This document shows, piece after piece, positions 1-7,943 of a stretch of DNA of 64,000 nucleotides. The notes beneath the pieces were generated by a model. The model did no database searches, was not told the origin of the DNA, and saw only the letters and a list, made by a program, of their open reading frames with translations. The stretch spans positions 19,839-83,838 of the forward strand of contig CAYLLT010000008.1 of the NCBI GenBank assembly GCA_964384465.1, read 5' to 3'. The stretch is from CAYLLT01 sp964384465 (GTDB lineage Bacteria; Planctomycetota; Phycisphaerae; UBA1845; PWPN01). Both the position numbers and the translations under genes were made by a program. The stretch's first letter is position 1. Each line of letters starts with the position of its first letter.

Positions 1-1
1 T

Positions 2-193
2 GAAGACGGCAACGAGTTCAATCTCGAAGGGGTTGTAACCAGCGTGCGCTTCACGGAAAAAGGTGAGGCGATTCTCGAACTGGACAACGGCCAGTCGCTG
101 CCGCTCGCCCAGTTGCAAGAGGTGACGAACGACAAGTCGCCGGCGGGCGTCACGACGCCAACGCCGAAGCTCGCTTCGGCGGCAGCAGGGTAG
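2..193 (+). CDS. flgD: Flagellar hook capping protein FlgD, C-terminal end (partial)
   Basis: The window opens inside a reading frame of 63 codons plus a TAG stop. The visible end has a small beta-rich segment (GVVTSVRFTEKGEAILELDN) followed by a low-complexity Thr/Pro/Ala tail. The Gly-x-Val start and the paired ligand-like strands resemble the segment of short FlgD proteins that precedes the C-terminus. The gene lies directly upstream of flgE, the usual position for flgD, whose product caps the growing hook and guides FlgE polymerisation. The assignment rests on the short segment and the context; the start lies outside the window. Confidence 0.6.
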   Translation, partial: EDGNEFNLEGVVTSVRFTEKGEAILELDNGQSLPLAQLQEVTNDKSPAGVTTPTPKLASAAAG

Positions 194-266
194 AGATCGT
201 GCCGAGCAAGCCCAGCGGCTAAATGGATGAAATGTTCTGCGTTCTTACATTATACGGAGCATTGAA

Positions 267-1964
267 ATGGGTTTAACTTCCGCCATGTTCACCGGTCTCT
301 CCGGCCTCAACTCCAACCAGTTCCGCATCGACACCGTCGGCGACAACATCGCCAATGTCAACACGACGGCCTTCAAGAGCAATCGCGCGACGTTCGAGAA
401 CCAGTTCGCCATCACGCTCTCCGGCGGCACCGCCCCCGGCCCCACCACGGGCGGCACCAATCCATCACAGATGGGCCGCGGCTCCATGCTCGGCGGCGTG
501 CAGCGCAACTTTTCGCCCGGCTCGCTCGAGACCACCGGCGTGCCCACGGATATGGCCATCGAGGGCCAGGGCTTCTTCATCGTCAATGCGACGGGGGACC
601 AGCAGGCCTACACGCGCGACGGCACCTTCAAGCTGAACGCCGACAACATGCTGGTTTCGTCGAACGGATATCAGCTTCGGGGATACGGCGTGGACAGCAA
701 TTTCAGTATCGTTCCCGGTGCGCTCACGGACATCTCCATCCCGCTGGGCACGCTCAGCTCGGCCCTGGCGACCAGCACAGCCGGCTTCGATGGCAACCTG
801 AACGCCAATGGGACGGCCGCTACGCAGGGCACCATCCTTTACTCCCAGGCGCTCGAACAGGGGCCCGGCTCGCCGGCCACCGGCGCCACGCTGCTCACCA
901 ACCTCTTCGACCCGGCCACGCCCGCCAACGCCTTATTCGCCGAGAACGACGTTATCACCGTAGACGGCCAAAAGGGCGGCCGGGACTTGCCGGCAAAGAC
1001 CTTCACCGTCACCGCCACCAGCACGCTCGACGACTTCCTGACTTTCATGAACGACTCGCTCGGCATCAACCAGGACGCGACCCTGCCCAACACGCCCGGC
1101 CTCCGCGTCAGCGACACCGATCCGCCCACGCCCGGCACGATCATCATCGAGGGCAATTCGGGCGAGCAGAACGCGCTGGCGTTGGGTCTCACCGACATCC
1201 GCAGCACCAACGCCAACTTCGCCAACCCGTTCAGCTTCACGCAGCAGCAGGCCGCCAACGGCGACAGCGTTTACACCACCTTCCAGGGCTTCGATTCGCT
1301 CGGCACGCCGGTGCAGGTGAACCTCACGATGGTGCTGGACAGCAAGTCGAGCACGGGCAACACGTGGCGGTTCTACGCCGAGAGCCCAAATGACACCGAC
1401 GCCACGCCGGTCCTCGGCGCGACCGGCACGCTGACGTTCGACAACAACGGCCGGCTGACGGCCAGCACCGGCAATGTGCTTCAGATCAACCGCGCCGCCA
1501 CCGGTGCGACCGACCCGCTGGAGATCAATCTCGATTTCTCCAAGGTGACCGGGCTGACCACGCAGGACTCGGCCCTGGTGATGACCACGCAGGACGGCTT
1601 CCCCACCGGCACGCTGACGAACTTCTCGGTCGGCATCGACGGCGTGATCAACGGCACGTTCAGCAATGGACTCAACCAGACGCTCGGGCAGGTGGCCTTG
1701 GCGACATTCACCAATCCCGAAGGGCTCGTCGGCGGCCCCAACAATTTGTTCTTCGTCGGGGCGAATTCCGGTCAGCCGATCATCGCCACGGCCAGCACGC
1801 TGGGAGCGGGCCGGATCATCGGCGGCGCGCTGGAATTGAGCAACGTTGATCTGACACGCGAATTTATCGGACTTATCTCCGCCAGCACGGGCTTTTCCGC
1901 CTCCGGCCGGGTGATCTCCACCTCAAACGATCTACTCAATGAATTGCTCCAGTTAGCCCGATAA
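267..1964 (+). CDS. flgE: Flagellar hook protein FlgE
   Basis: Structural subunit of the flagellar hook, exported by the flagellar type III system and polymerised under the FlgD cap. The N-terminus carries the rod/hook signature (LSGLN at about residue 10, DNIANVNTTAFKS at about residues 29-41). The C-terminus ends with the matching coiled-coil signature SNVDLTREFIGLISAST and a hydrophobic heptad tail. At 565 residues it is longer than the enteric protein of about 400, with the extra length in the variable D2/D3 region, as is common outside enterics. A GGAG element lies about 8 nt before the ATG. It opens the flagellar operon that continues through flbD and motAB. Confidence 0.95.
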   Translation: MGLTSAMFTGLSGLNSNQFRIDTVGDNIANVNTTAFKSNRATFENQFAITLSGGTAPGPTTGGTNPSQMGRGSMLGGVQRNFSPGSLETTGVPTDMAIEGQGFFIVNATGDQQAYTRDGTFKLNADNMLVSSNGYQLRGYGVDSNFSIVPGALTDISIPLGTLSSALATSTAGFDGNLNANGTAATQGTILYSQALEQGPGSPATGATLLTNLFDPATPANALFAENDVITVDGQKGGRDLPAKTFTVTATSTLDDFLTFMNDSLGINQDATLPNTPGLRVSDTDPPTPGTIIIEGNSGEQNALALGLTDIRSTNANFANPFSFTQQQAANGDSVYTTFQGFDSLGTPVQVNLTMVLDSKSSTGNTWRFYAESPNDTDATPVLGATGTLTFDNNGRLTASTGNVLQINRAATGATDPLEINLDFSKVTGLTTQDSALVMTTQDGFPTGTLTNFSVGIDGVINGTFSNGLNQTLGQVALATFTNPEGLVGGPNNLFFVGANSGQPIIATASTLGAGRIIGGALELSNVDLTREFIGLISASTGFSASGRVISTSNDLLNELLQLAR

Positions 1965-1992
1965 GAGGGTGTGGAAATGCGCGCGTGAGCAT

Positions 1993-2045
1993 GCGAGCGG
2001 CGGGCTTTACGCCCGCCGTCCGCCGGGACAAATCCGGCGGCTCGC
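1993..2045 (+). repeat. Palindromic element with three-way-junction symmetry
   Basis: Two adjacent hairpins (GGCGGGC/GCCCGCC at 1999-2017 and CCGCCGG/CCGGCGG at 2020-2040) are enclosed by an outer stem GCGAG/CTCGC (1993-1997 with 2041-2045). It lies between flgE and flbD. No T-run follows, so a simple intrinsic terminator is unlikely. Confidence 0.6.
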
Positions 2046-2091
2046 CTGCTGCGTTCACGCGCGGACTTCGTCGAAGTACGGGCGGACGCGT

Positions 2092-2283
2092 TTGATCACT
2101 TTGACACGCTTGAACGGGAGCCGCTTCGTCGTCAATGCCGAGCTGATCCGCACGATCGAGGAACGGCCGGACACGACGCTGGTCCTCGTCACCGGCGACA
2201 CCATGATCGTCAAGGAGAAGCTCGAAGAGGTCGTCGCTAGGGCCATCGAGTACGGTCGGACCATAAGGATGTTCCGGCCATAG
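2092..2283 (+). CDS. flbD: FlbD-family small flagellar protein
   Basis: A 63-residue protein of the FlbD (swarming motility SwrD-like) family found between flgE and motA in many phyla. The protein begins ITLTRLNGSRFVVNAELI after the initiator and continues with a conserved ETRPDTTL-like stretch (here EERPDTTLVLVTGD) and an EEVVARAIEYGRTI tail. SwrD in Bacillus increases torque of the flagellar motor, which fits the position immediately before motAB. A longer reading frame runs upstream to 1969, but that part is the palindromic intergenic element, so the TTG at 2092 is preferred because it places the family N-terminus at residue 1. Confidence 0.8.
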   Translation: MITLTRLNGSRFVVNAELIRTIEERPDTTLVLVTGDTMIVKEKLEEVVARAIEYGRTIRMFRP

Positions 2284-2290
2284 TTGCTTC

Positions 2291-2343
2291 GTAGCGGCGG
2301 CCCCCCGTGGCCGCCGACGCCGGCCACGGGGGGCCGGCGCTAC
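2291..2343 (+). repeat. Repeat family A (GTAGCGGCGGCC...), full inverted copy
   Basis: The left arm GTAGCGGCGGCCCCCCGTGG pairs with the right arm ending in CCACGGGGGGCCGGCGCTAC, forming a long GC-rich hairpin between flbD and motA. Related copies occur at 13587-13638, 21742-21770 and 41253-41283. Confidence 0.75.
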
Positions 2344-2365
2344 AGAACTGGAATCGGATAATCGC

Positions 2366-3250
2366 ATGATCGATCGCGCGACAGTGATCGGGTTGCTGGC
2401 GACCGTGGGACTGGTCGTGGCGGTCATGGCTGCCGGCACCGGCTATGCCGTCAGCGTATTCTGGCAAGCGCCGTCGCTGATCCTGGTCCTTGGCGGATCG
2501 GTATTGGCCACGCTGGTGGCGTTTCCGTTCGCACGCTTCCGCTCGATCGGGACCGTTTTGCGAAGTGCGATCTGGCGCCGCGAGGACCAAATCGAAGACC
2601 TGATCGCCACGGTGGTGGCACTGGCCGTACTCGCGCGGCGCGGCGGAATGTTGGCCCTGGATGGTCCGACCGACGGCTTGAAAAACGGATTCCTCCAGCG
2701 GGCGATGCGAATGGCCATCGACGGAGCCGACGCCGCGACCATCGAATCCGTGATGCGATCAGAGATGGAAGGCATCGATCTTCGCCACACATACGGAAAG
2801 GGCATGCTGGAATCGATCGGCCGATTCGCGCCGGTCTTCGGCATGATGGGAACGCTGATCGGCCTGGTGGTCATGCTCGGGCACATAAACGATCCGTCGA
2901 AGATCGGGCCCGGCGTGGCGGTCGCGCTGTTGACGACGCTGTACGGGGTGGTCGTCGCTAATGTCTTCTGCCTGCCGCTGGCCCGGAACCTGGCCCACCG
3001 CAGCAGCGAGGAGCTGCTCGCGGCGACGATCATGCTGAAGGGCGTCCTGGCGATCCAGGCCGGCGACCACCCGCGGCTCGTCGAACAGAAGTTGCAGGCG
3101 TATTTGCCGGCGGGGCAGCGCCTGCGGAACCCGACGCCGCTGCGGTTTCCCGCTGACATACTGGTGAAACCGGATGCGGCAGAGACCTCGGACGGCGAAA
3201 CTGCGGCGGGCGAGATTGCTGACGCCCGTCAGGAAACGGTAGCAGCTTGA
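2366..3250 (+). CDS. motA: Flagellar motor stator protein MotA
   Basis: Inner-membrane stator subunit that, with MotB, conducts the ions that drive rotation. The 294-residue protein has two N-terminal membrane segments (about 5-27 and 32-53), a cytoplasmic region (about 75-160), and two further membrane segments in the MotA/TolQ/ExbB domain, with the conserved stretch APVFGMMGTLIGLVVMLG at about 155-172 and GPGVAVALLTTLYG after it. The C-terminal tail is acidic. The stop overlaps a possible TTG start of motB by a few bases, so the two are probably translationally coupled. Confidence 0.95.
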   Translation: MIDRATVIGLLATVGLVVAVMAAGTGYAVSVFWQAPSLILVLGGSVLATLVAFPFARFRSIGTVLRSAIWRREDQIEDLIATVVALAVLARRGGMLALDGPTDGLKNGFLQRAMRMAIDGADAATIESVMRSEMEGIDLRHTYGKGMLESIGRFAPVFGMMGTLIGLVVMLGHINDPSKIGPGVAVALLTTLYGVVVANVFCLPLARNLAHRSSEELLAATIMLKGVLAIQAGDHPRLVEQKLQAYLPAGQRLRNPTPLRFPADILVKPDAAETSDGETAAGEIADARQETVAA

Positions 3251-3258
3251 GGATACGC

Positions 3259-4008
3259 ATGTTCTGGCTCGGACGGCTCAAAACAGAAGACGGCGACTCA
3301 ACATGGGCGGTGCCCTTCGCGGACATGTTGTCGCTGCTGTTGGCTGTGTTTGTGATGATCGCCGCCATGGGCGAGTTGCGTCCGGGCAAACGTTTTGATC
3401 TGGTCAGCGGTTCCGTCCGCAGCGCGTTCGGCTTTGGGGCTGGGACTGTCGAAGCGCTTTCCCCTGCCGCCGCGCCGAGACCGCTGACCATCGCCGAGCG
3501 GTTGCAGCAAGCGGGGCTGCACCGTGCTCGCCGTGGCAACGATCCCGCTGGAGACGACGCACTGAAATCGTGCGAGGTCATCACGCAGCCGGACCGCATC
3601 ATCATTCGCCTGCCCGGCCGCGATTCGTTCGCGCCCCTGAGTGCGCAGCTCAGGCCGCCGGCGATGTCCGCTGTTTCGCGGCTCGCCGTGTTCCTGACCG
3701 GCGGTCAGGCGCAACTGGAGATCCGCGGCCACAGCGGTGAGGGGACGGTCCCATCCCAATCGCCGCTGGGCGACGGATTGGACCTCTCGTATCAGCGCGG
3801 GCGTGCCGTGGCCGACGTGTTGGTTCGCGCCGGCGTTACGCCGCAGCGCCTTCACATCGCCGCCTGGGGTGATAACCAACCCTTGCACGGTCAAGCCGGC
3901 GGTGTTGCCGGCGAAGGAGCGAACCGCCGGATCGAGATTATCGTGCATACTGTTCCCGCGAAAAATATTCCATCGATCGCCGAGAAAGAGCAGTCCAATC
4001 ATGGCTAA
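3259..4008 (+). CDS. motB: Flagellar motor stator protein MotB
   Basis: Peptidoglycan-anchored stator subunit. It has a short cytoplasmic N-terminus and one membrane helix carrying the essential proton-binding Asp in the motif PFADMLSLLLAVFVM (Asp at about residue 22). A periplasmic OmpA-like domain follows, with IRGHSGEG, SYQRGRAVADVL and a terminal EGANRRIEIIV signature. The ATG at 3259 is preferred to an upstream TTG at 3247 because GAGG lies 6 nt before it. The last codons overlap the fliL start (ATGGCTAA), which suggests coupling. Confidence 0.92.
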   Translation: MFWLGRLKTEDGDSTWAVPFADMLSLLLAVFVMIAAMGELRPGKRFDLVSGSVRSAFGFGAGTVEALSPAAAPRPLTIAERLQQAGLHRARRGNDPAGDDALKSCEVITQPDRIIIRLPGRDSFAPLSAQLRPPAMSAVSRLAVFLTGGQAQLEIRGHSGEGTVPSQSPLGDGLDLSYQRGRAVADVLVRAGVTPQRLHIAAWGDNQPLHGQAGGVAGEGANRRIEIIVHTVPAKNIPSIAEKEQSNHG

Positions 4009-4540
4009 ACAAATACCATCCGAAGAGGCCCCGCCCGTCGAAGCGCCGCCGAAGCCGCTGCGGCGAAAGAACATGATGATGGGTGGCGCTCTCCTGGGCA
4101 TCATGATCGTCGAGGGGCTTGGCGTGTTCGTGCTGGCCAAGCATTTCGGCGCACAGCCAGCGGAGGCCGAAGCGAGCGAACACGCCGGGCTGGACCCGCA
4201 CGGCGGCGAGAAAACGCCGCTCGATGTTGAGGTCGAGGTGGTCAAATTTCGGGCACAGAACGAGAAGTCTCAGCAGATGCTCGTGTACGACATGACCATA
4301 GCCGTGACAGTTACGGAGAAGGAATCGGTGAAGGTCTCGGATACGATCTCACGCAAAAAGGCGACTATCCAGGACCGTCTCAGCCGCGTGGTCCGTGCGT
4401 TGGATCCCCAGCGGTTCTCCGAACCCGATCTGTCCACGCTCCGCCAGCAGTTCAAACATGAACTGTTGCAGATCGTGGGCAGCGAGGACGCGATCAAGGA
4501 AGTGCTGATCCCGACCATCGTCCGTTACAACGAGAATTGA
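4001..4540 (+). CDS. fliL: Flagellar basal body-associated protein FliL
   Basis: A 179-residue single-pass membrane protein with one helix at about 25-45 and a C-terminal extracytoplasmic domain of the FliL type, which surrounds and supports stator units. The charged N-terminal segment rich in Pro/Glu is variable. The C-terminal pattern with RDRLSRVV-like helices and the final KEVLIPTIVRYNEN is consistent with FliL. It overlaps motB by 8 nt and belongs to the same operon. A much longer upstream frame from 3737 is only the motB shadow. Confidence 0.85.
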   Translation: MAKQIPSEEAPPVEAPPKPLRRKNMMMGGALLGIMIVEGLGVFVLAKHFGAQPAEAEASEHAGLDPHGGEKTPLDVEVEVVKFRAQNEKSQQMLVYDMTIAVTVTEKESVKVSDTISRKKATIQDRLSRVVRALDPQRFSEPDLSTLRQQFKHELLQIVGSEDAIKEVLIPTIVRYNEN

Positions 4541-4557
4541 CGCGTGCACGTATGCTC

Positions 4558-4584
4558 GTTTAGCCGCGAGCGAAGGCGAGCGCG
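4558..4584 (+). repeat. Repeat family B (GTTTAGCCGCGAGCG...)
   Basis: A 27-nt element with the core GTTTAGCCGCGAGCGAAGGC. Identical or near-identical copies are at 50248-50274 and 51541-51567, and an inverted variant is at 61835-61861. It sits in the fliL-fliN gap where fliM is usually found. Confidence 0.7.
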
Positions 4585-4644
4585 TCGACCACGCTGTAGA
4601 TGCCAGGATGGCGATGACCGACTCATGGAGGAGTGACACCCCCG

Positions 4645-5100
4645 ATGCCGGACGTTGAACCAGAAAATCCTCCCGGTCAGGGCCAGACCGCTCCCGTGCC
4701 GTCGACGGCACCGCCGGCCGACCCAATCGCTCCTGCCGCAACCGCTCCGGCCGAGACGGCGGTTGACGAATCCGGCCCGTCGCCGCTCGGCGCGTTCACC
4801 ATTCCCGAACTGCCCGGCAAAGAAACGCCGCTCTCGCAATCGCAGGGCATCGACCTGCTCCGCGACGTGCAGCTCGATGTCAAAATCGAGTTGGGCCGCA
4901 GCCGCATGCTGGTGGACGAGGTGCTGCGGCTCAGCGAGGGATCGGTGGTCGAGCTGGATAAGCTCGCGGGCGACCCCGTGGATGTATTCGTCAACAACCG
5001 CCTCGTCGCGCGCGGCGAGGTGCTGGTGCTCAACGACAACTTCTGCGTGCGGATCAACGACATCGTATCCAGGGAAGCGGAGGATCAGGACCAGCGGTGA
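4645..5100 (+). CDS. fliN: Flagellar motor switch protein FliN
   Basis: C-ring component of the switch complex with a SpoA (surface presentation of antigens) fold. The C-terminal 80 residues hold the domain: DLLRDVQLDVKIELGRSRM, LSEGSVVELDKLAGDPVDVF and VNNRLVARGEVLVLNDNF. The N-terminal 75 residues are Pro/Ala-rich and disordered, and include a VPSTAPP peptide encoded by the palindrome at 4696-4711. GGAGGAG lies before the ATG; an upstream GTG at 4633 overlaps that ribosome-binding site and is less likely. fliM is not found between fliL and fliN. Confidence 0.92.
   Translation: MPDVEPENPPGQGQTAPVPSTAPPADPIAPAATAPAETAVDESGPSPLGAFTIPELPGKETPLSQSQGIDLLRDVQLDVKIELGRSRMLVDEVLRLSEGSVVELDKLAGDPVDVFVNNRLVARGEVLVLNDNFCVRINDIVSREAEDQDQR
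4696..4711 (+). repeat. Repeat family F palindrome inside fliN
   Basis: A perfect 16-nt palindrome, GTGCCGTCGACGGCAC, encoding VPSTAP within the disordered part of FliN. The same 16-mer occurs inside ftsW (34657-34672) and murG (36447-36462). Confidence 0.7.
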
Positions 5101-5205
5101 AGCGGCGGTGGATCGGTTTGTTTATTCATCCATCTCTTGTTTAGCGGTGCCGCGTGCGGCAGGGCCGTCGACGGCCCCGGCTAAACAACGGGAAGAAGCG
5201 CGAAC

Positions 5206-5973
5206 ATGGCGCGAGATCGATATTGGCTTCTGGTTGCGAGTGTGCCGCTGATTTTGTGCGCGGCGGTCCGGGGGGAAACGCCGCCTGCCGCCGGACCCGC
5301 GGCGGAAGCGCCGTTGCCCAAGCCGCAGATACCGGACTTGTTCGGACACCAGCCGGCCCCCGAAAAAAACGCGGACACACCGCCGGTTGCCGAATCCGAA
5401 CGTGAAGTCAAGCGGCCGCAAGCGACGGCGAAATCATCCGCCGCAACCGCGGTCACCAACGAGAATAAGCGGATCGATCGGCAGGCCAGGGACGCGGCGG
5501 GTTGGCGCTTCTGGGACACCGTGCCGCTTCTGAGCGTCCTGGCGCTGATCGCTGTCATCGTGCTGATTCTGAAACGCTTCCTGCCCGCGCGCGGGCTGCT
5601 CAACCACGGCGGGCTGATGGAAGTGATCGCCCGGATGCCGCTCTCGGGGAAGCAAAACCTCGTGCTGGTCAAGCTCGGTCAGCGGCTGCTCCTGCTGGGC
5701 GTGGCGCCCGACCGCATCAACACGCTGTGCATCGTCGATGATCCGCAGCAGACGGCCGAACTCCTGGGTGAGCTGGCCAGCCGCCGCTCAGGCTCCATGA
5801 CTCATGCCTTTACCAAAACATTTGACAACGAAGCGGGCCGGTACTTCGACAGCGAGCAGGAACAGGATGCGACGGTGGCGGCCGGCGGTCACGTGCGCGG
5901 CCTATTGGACAAGGTTAAGGAACATTTGGTCGTCCCGGTTGCGGGGCGCTCGCCGGGCAAGCCCGGCGGCTGA
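5206..5973 (+). CDS. fliO: Flagellar biosynthesis protein FliO
   Basis: Small membrane protein that assists assembly of the FliP export gate. It has an N-terminal signal peptide (about 1-24), a Pro/Ala-rich periplasmic linker, a membrane helix at about 103-122 (PLLSVLALIAVIVLILK) and a cytoplasmic FliO domain with LMEVIARMPLSGKQNLVLVKLG and RLLLLGVAPDRINTL. The gene sits directly before fliP, its normal position. The N-terminal extension and length of 255 residues are larger than enteric FliO (about 120), as in many non-enteric homologues. Confidence 0.9.
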   Translation: MARDRYWLLVASVPLILCAAVRGETPPAAGPAAEAPLPKPQIPDLFGHQPAPEKNADTPPVAESEREVKRPQATAKSSAATAVTNENKRIDRQARDAAGWRFWDTVPLLSVLALIAVIVLILKRFLPARGLLNHGGLMEVIARMPLSGKQNLVLVKLGQRLLLLGVAPDRINTLCIVDDPQQTAELLGELASRRSGSMTHAFTKTFDNEAGRYFDSEQEQDATVAAGGHVRGLLDKVKEHLVVPVAGRSPGKPGG

Positions 5974-6012
5974 ATGTAATCCGAGGCAGGCGAGCGCGAC
6001 GGAGTTGCGCGT

Positions 6013-6834
6013 ATGTGGGAGCATGGATGCTCGCGTGGAATCTGGGCGGCCCTGCTGATGCTCGCCCTGGCATCGGGCGCTCGCGCGCAGAATCCGCCGG
6101 CAGCAACTCCCATCGACAACTCGCTCCAGATCCCCGACCTGACCAAGGTCATCCCCACCGCCACCAGCCGCGAGGGGCTAAGCGCGACGCTCCAGATCTT
6201 CATCATCATGACGGTGCTCACGCTGGCACCGGCCATCCTGGTGATGACCACCAGCTTCACACGAATCATGATCGTGCTGTCGCTGCTTCGGCAGGCCATC
6301 GGCACACAGCAGCTCCCGCCGAGCCAGATTCTCGTCGGGCTGTCGCTGTTTCTGACGTTTCTGGTCATGGCGCCGACGTACCAACGTATTCACAAAGAGG
6401 CGCTGCAACCCTGGCTAGACAACGCACCCGACATGTCCCAGGACCAGGCCCTCAAAATCGCCGACCACCACATGCGCGAGTTTATGTTCGCCCAGATCGA
6501 GGGCGTCAAGAACGAGGAGGACATTTTCCTGTTCCTGGAGTATTCGCGTAAACAGCCCATCCCGGCCAGCCAGCGGCTGACGCGGGCCGAAGTGCCCACG
6601 CTGGTACTGATCCCGGCATTCATCCTGAGCGAATTGAAGACCGCATTCGTGATCGGCTTTCGGATCTATCTGCCGTTTCTGGTCATCGACATGGTGATCG
6701 CGACCATTCTGATTTCGATGGGCATGCTGATGTTGCCGCCGGTATTGATCTCGCTGCCGTTCAAGCTGCTGTTGTTCGTGCTGGCCGACGGTTGGCACCT
6801 GGTGGTGACCTCGCTGCTGGCGGGGTTTGCATAG
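6013..6834 (+). CDS. fliP: Flagellar export gate protein FliP
   Basis: Core subunit of the FliPQR export channel. A cleavable signal peptide (about 1-26, ending ARA) is followed by membrane helices. Family signatures are TSFTRIMIVLSLLRQAIGTQ, LPPSQILVGLSLFLTFLVM and LIPAFILSELKTAFVIGF. Length 273 is typical. It precedes fliQ by 14 nt, in the standard PQR-flhB-flhA order. Confidence 0.97.
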   Translation: MWEHGCSRGIWAALLMLALASGARAQNPPAATPIDNSLQIPDLTKVIPTATSREGLSATLQIFIIMTVLTLAPAILVMTTSFTRIMIVLSLLRQAIGTQQLPPSQILVGLSLFLTFLVMAPTYQRIHKEALQPWLDNAPDMSQDQALKIADHHMREFMFAQIEGVKNEEDIFLFLEYSRKQPIPASQRLTRAEVPTLVLIPAFILSELKTAFVIGFRIYLPFLVIDMVIATILISMGMLMLPPVLISLPFKLLLFVLADGWHLVVTSLLAGFA

Positions 6835-6848
6835 GAGAGCTGTTTTCA

Positions 6849-7109
6849 ATGAACTCCGGCGAAGCACTGGATTTGGGACGCGAAGCGCTGCTGATGGTGC
6901 TGATCATCGCCGGCCCCATCATGGGCATCGGCCTCGTCGTGGGCCTGGTGATCTCGCTGTTTCAGTCGATGACCCAGTTGCAGGAGCAGACGCTGAGCTT
7001 TGTGCCCAAGATCATCGCTATGGTCGGCGTCGCATTGGTGCTGGTGCCGTGGCTGGCGGAGCGCCTGTTGGAATACACGCGGGAACTCCTGGGAACGTCG
7101 CCGTTTTAA
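6849..7109 (+). CDS. fliQ: Flagellar export gate protein FliQ
   Basis: An 86-residue protein with two membrane hairpin helices (about 13-35 and 50-70). The conserved segment is SLFQSMTQLQEQTLSFVPKI between the helices. The ATG at 6849 follows AGGAG; the longer upstream frame is a shadow of the fliP end. It forms the channel with FliP and FliR. Confidence 0.95.
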   Translation: MNSGEALDLGREALLMVLIIAGPIMGIGLVVGLVISLFQSMTQLQEQTLSFVPKIIAMVGVALVLVPWLAERLLEYTRELLGTSPF

Positions 7110-7120
7110 GAGAATATGAA

Positions 7121-7900
7121 ATGCCGTTTTCGATCGCACAACTTTACCTGATGCTGCCGGCGTTCCTGCTGGTGCTGTTTCGCATCAGCGGCTTGATGCT
7201 CGCAGCCCCGCTGTTCAGCAGTCCGGTACTGCCCATGCAGTTCAAAGTATTGTTGTCCGTCGGAATCAGCCTGGCCGTCTTCCCGATGATGCTCGCGCAC
7301 GTCACGCTGCCGGTGACGCTCGGATCGGCTGTCGGCGGCCTGCTGGGCGAGCTGGCCATCGGGCTGCTGATCGGACTCGGCATCAGTCTCTTGTTTGTCG
7401 GTGTGCAGATCGCCGGCCAACTGATCAGCCAGCAGGCCGGCCTGGCTCTCGGCGACATCTTCAACCCCATGCTCGAATCGCAGGTCACCGCCGTTTCGGA
7501 AGTGTACTTCTATGTCGCAATGATGATGTTCCTGGCCGTCGGCGGGGATCACGCCCTCATCCGCGCCCTGCTGGACAGTTTCGCCACCATACCGCCGCTG
7601 GGTTTGCAGGCCACATCCGGCCTGGCGAATCTGCTCATCGACCTGCTGATGATCGCCTTCACCATCGCGCTGCGCGTCGGGGGTCCGACGATCTTGGCCC
7701 TGCTGCTCGCGTTCCTGACGTTGGGTTTCGTCTCCCGCACCGTGCCGCAGCTCAACCTCCTGAGCATTGGTTTCCCCATCAAGCTGGCACTGGCCCTGGC
7801 CCTGATGGCGATGACGATGATGTCGTTGGAGCCCGTGCTGCTCGACGGCTTGAACGTTTGCATGGACGGCATCCGTGGCGCACTGAAACTGGATGGCTGA
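7121..7900 (+). CDS. fliR: Flagellar export gate protein FliR
   Basis: A 259-residue polytopic inner-membrane protein completing the FliPQR gate. Signatures include the helix FLLVLFRISGLMLAAPLF, the loop GQLISQQAGLALGDIFNP and the terminal RTVPQLNLLSIGFPIKLAL. It lies 11 nt after fliQ. The start at 7121 gives the family N-terminus; the frame open upstream overlaps fliQ and is not used. Confidence 0.96.
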   Translation: MPFSIAQLYLMLPAFLLVLFRISGLMLAAPLFSSPVLPMQFKVLLSVGISLAVFPMMLAHVTLPVTLGSAVGGLLGELAIGLLIGLGISLLFVGVQIAGQLISQQAGLALGDIFNPMLESQVTAVSEVYFYVAMMMFLAVGGDHALIRALLDSFATIPPLGLQATSGLANLLIDLLMIAFTIALRVGGPTILALLLAFLTLGFVSRTVPQLNLLSIGFPIKLALALALMAMTMMSLEPVLLDGLNVCMDGIRGALKLDG

Positions 7901-7901
7901 G

Positions 7902-7938
7902 TTTTTTTTTCGACTTTCGGTTTTCGACTTTCGGCTTT
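7902..7938 (+). repeat. Short tandem repeat before flhB
   Basis: A T-run followed by two copies of TTTTCGACTTTCGG-like units separates fliR from flhB. It resembles the other heptad-like intergenic repeats in this window. Confidence 0.5.
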
Positions 7939-7943
7939 GAATT

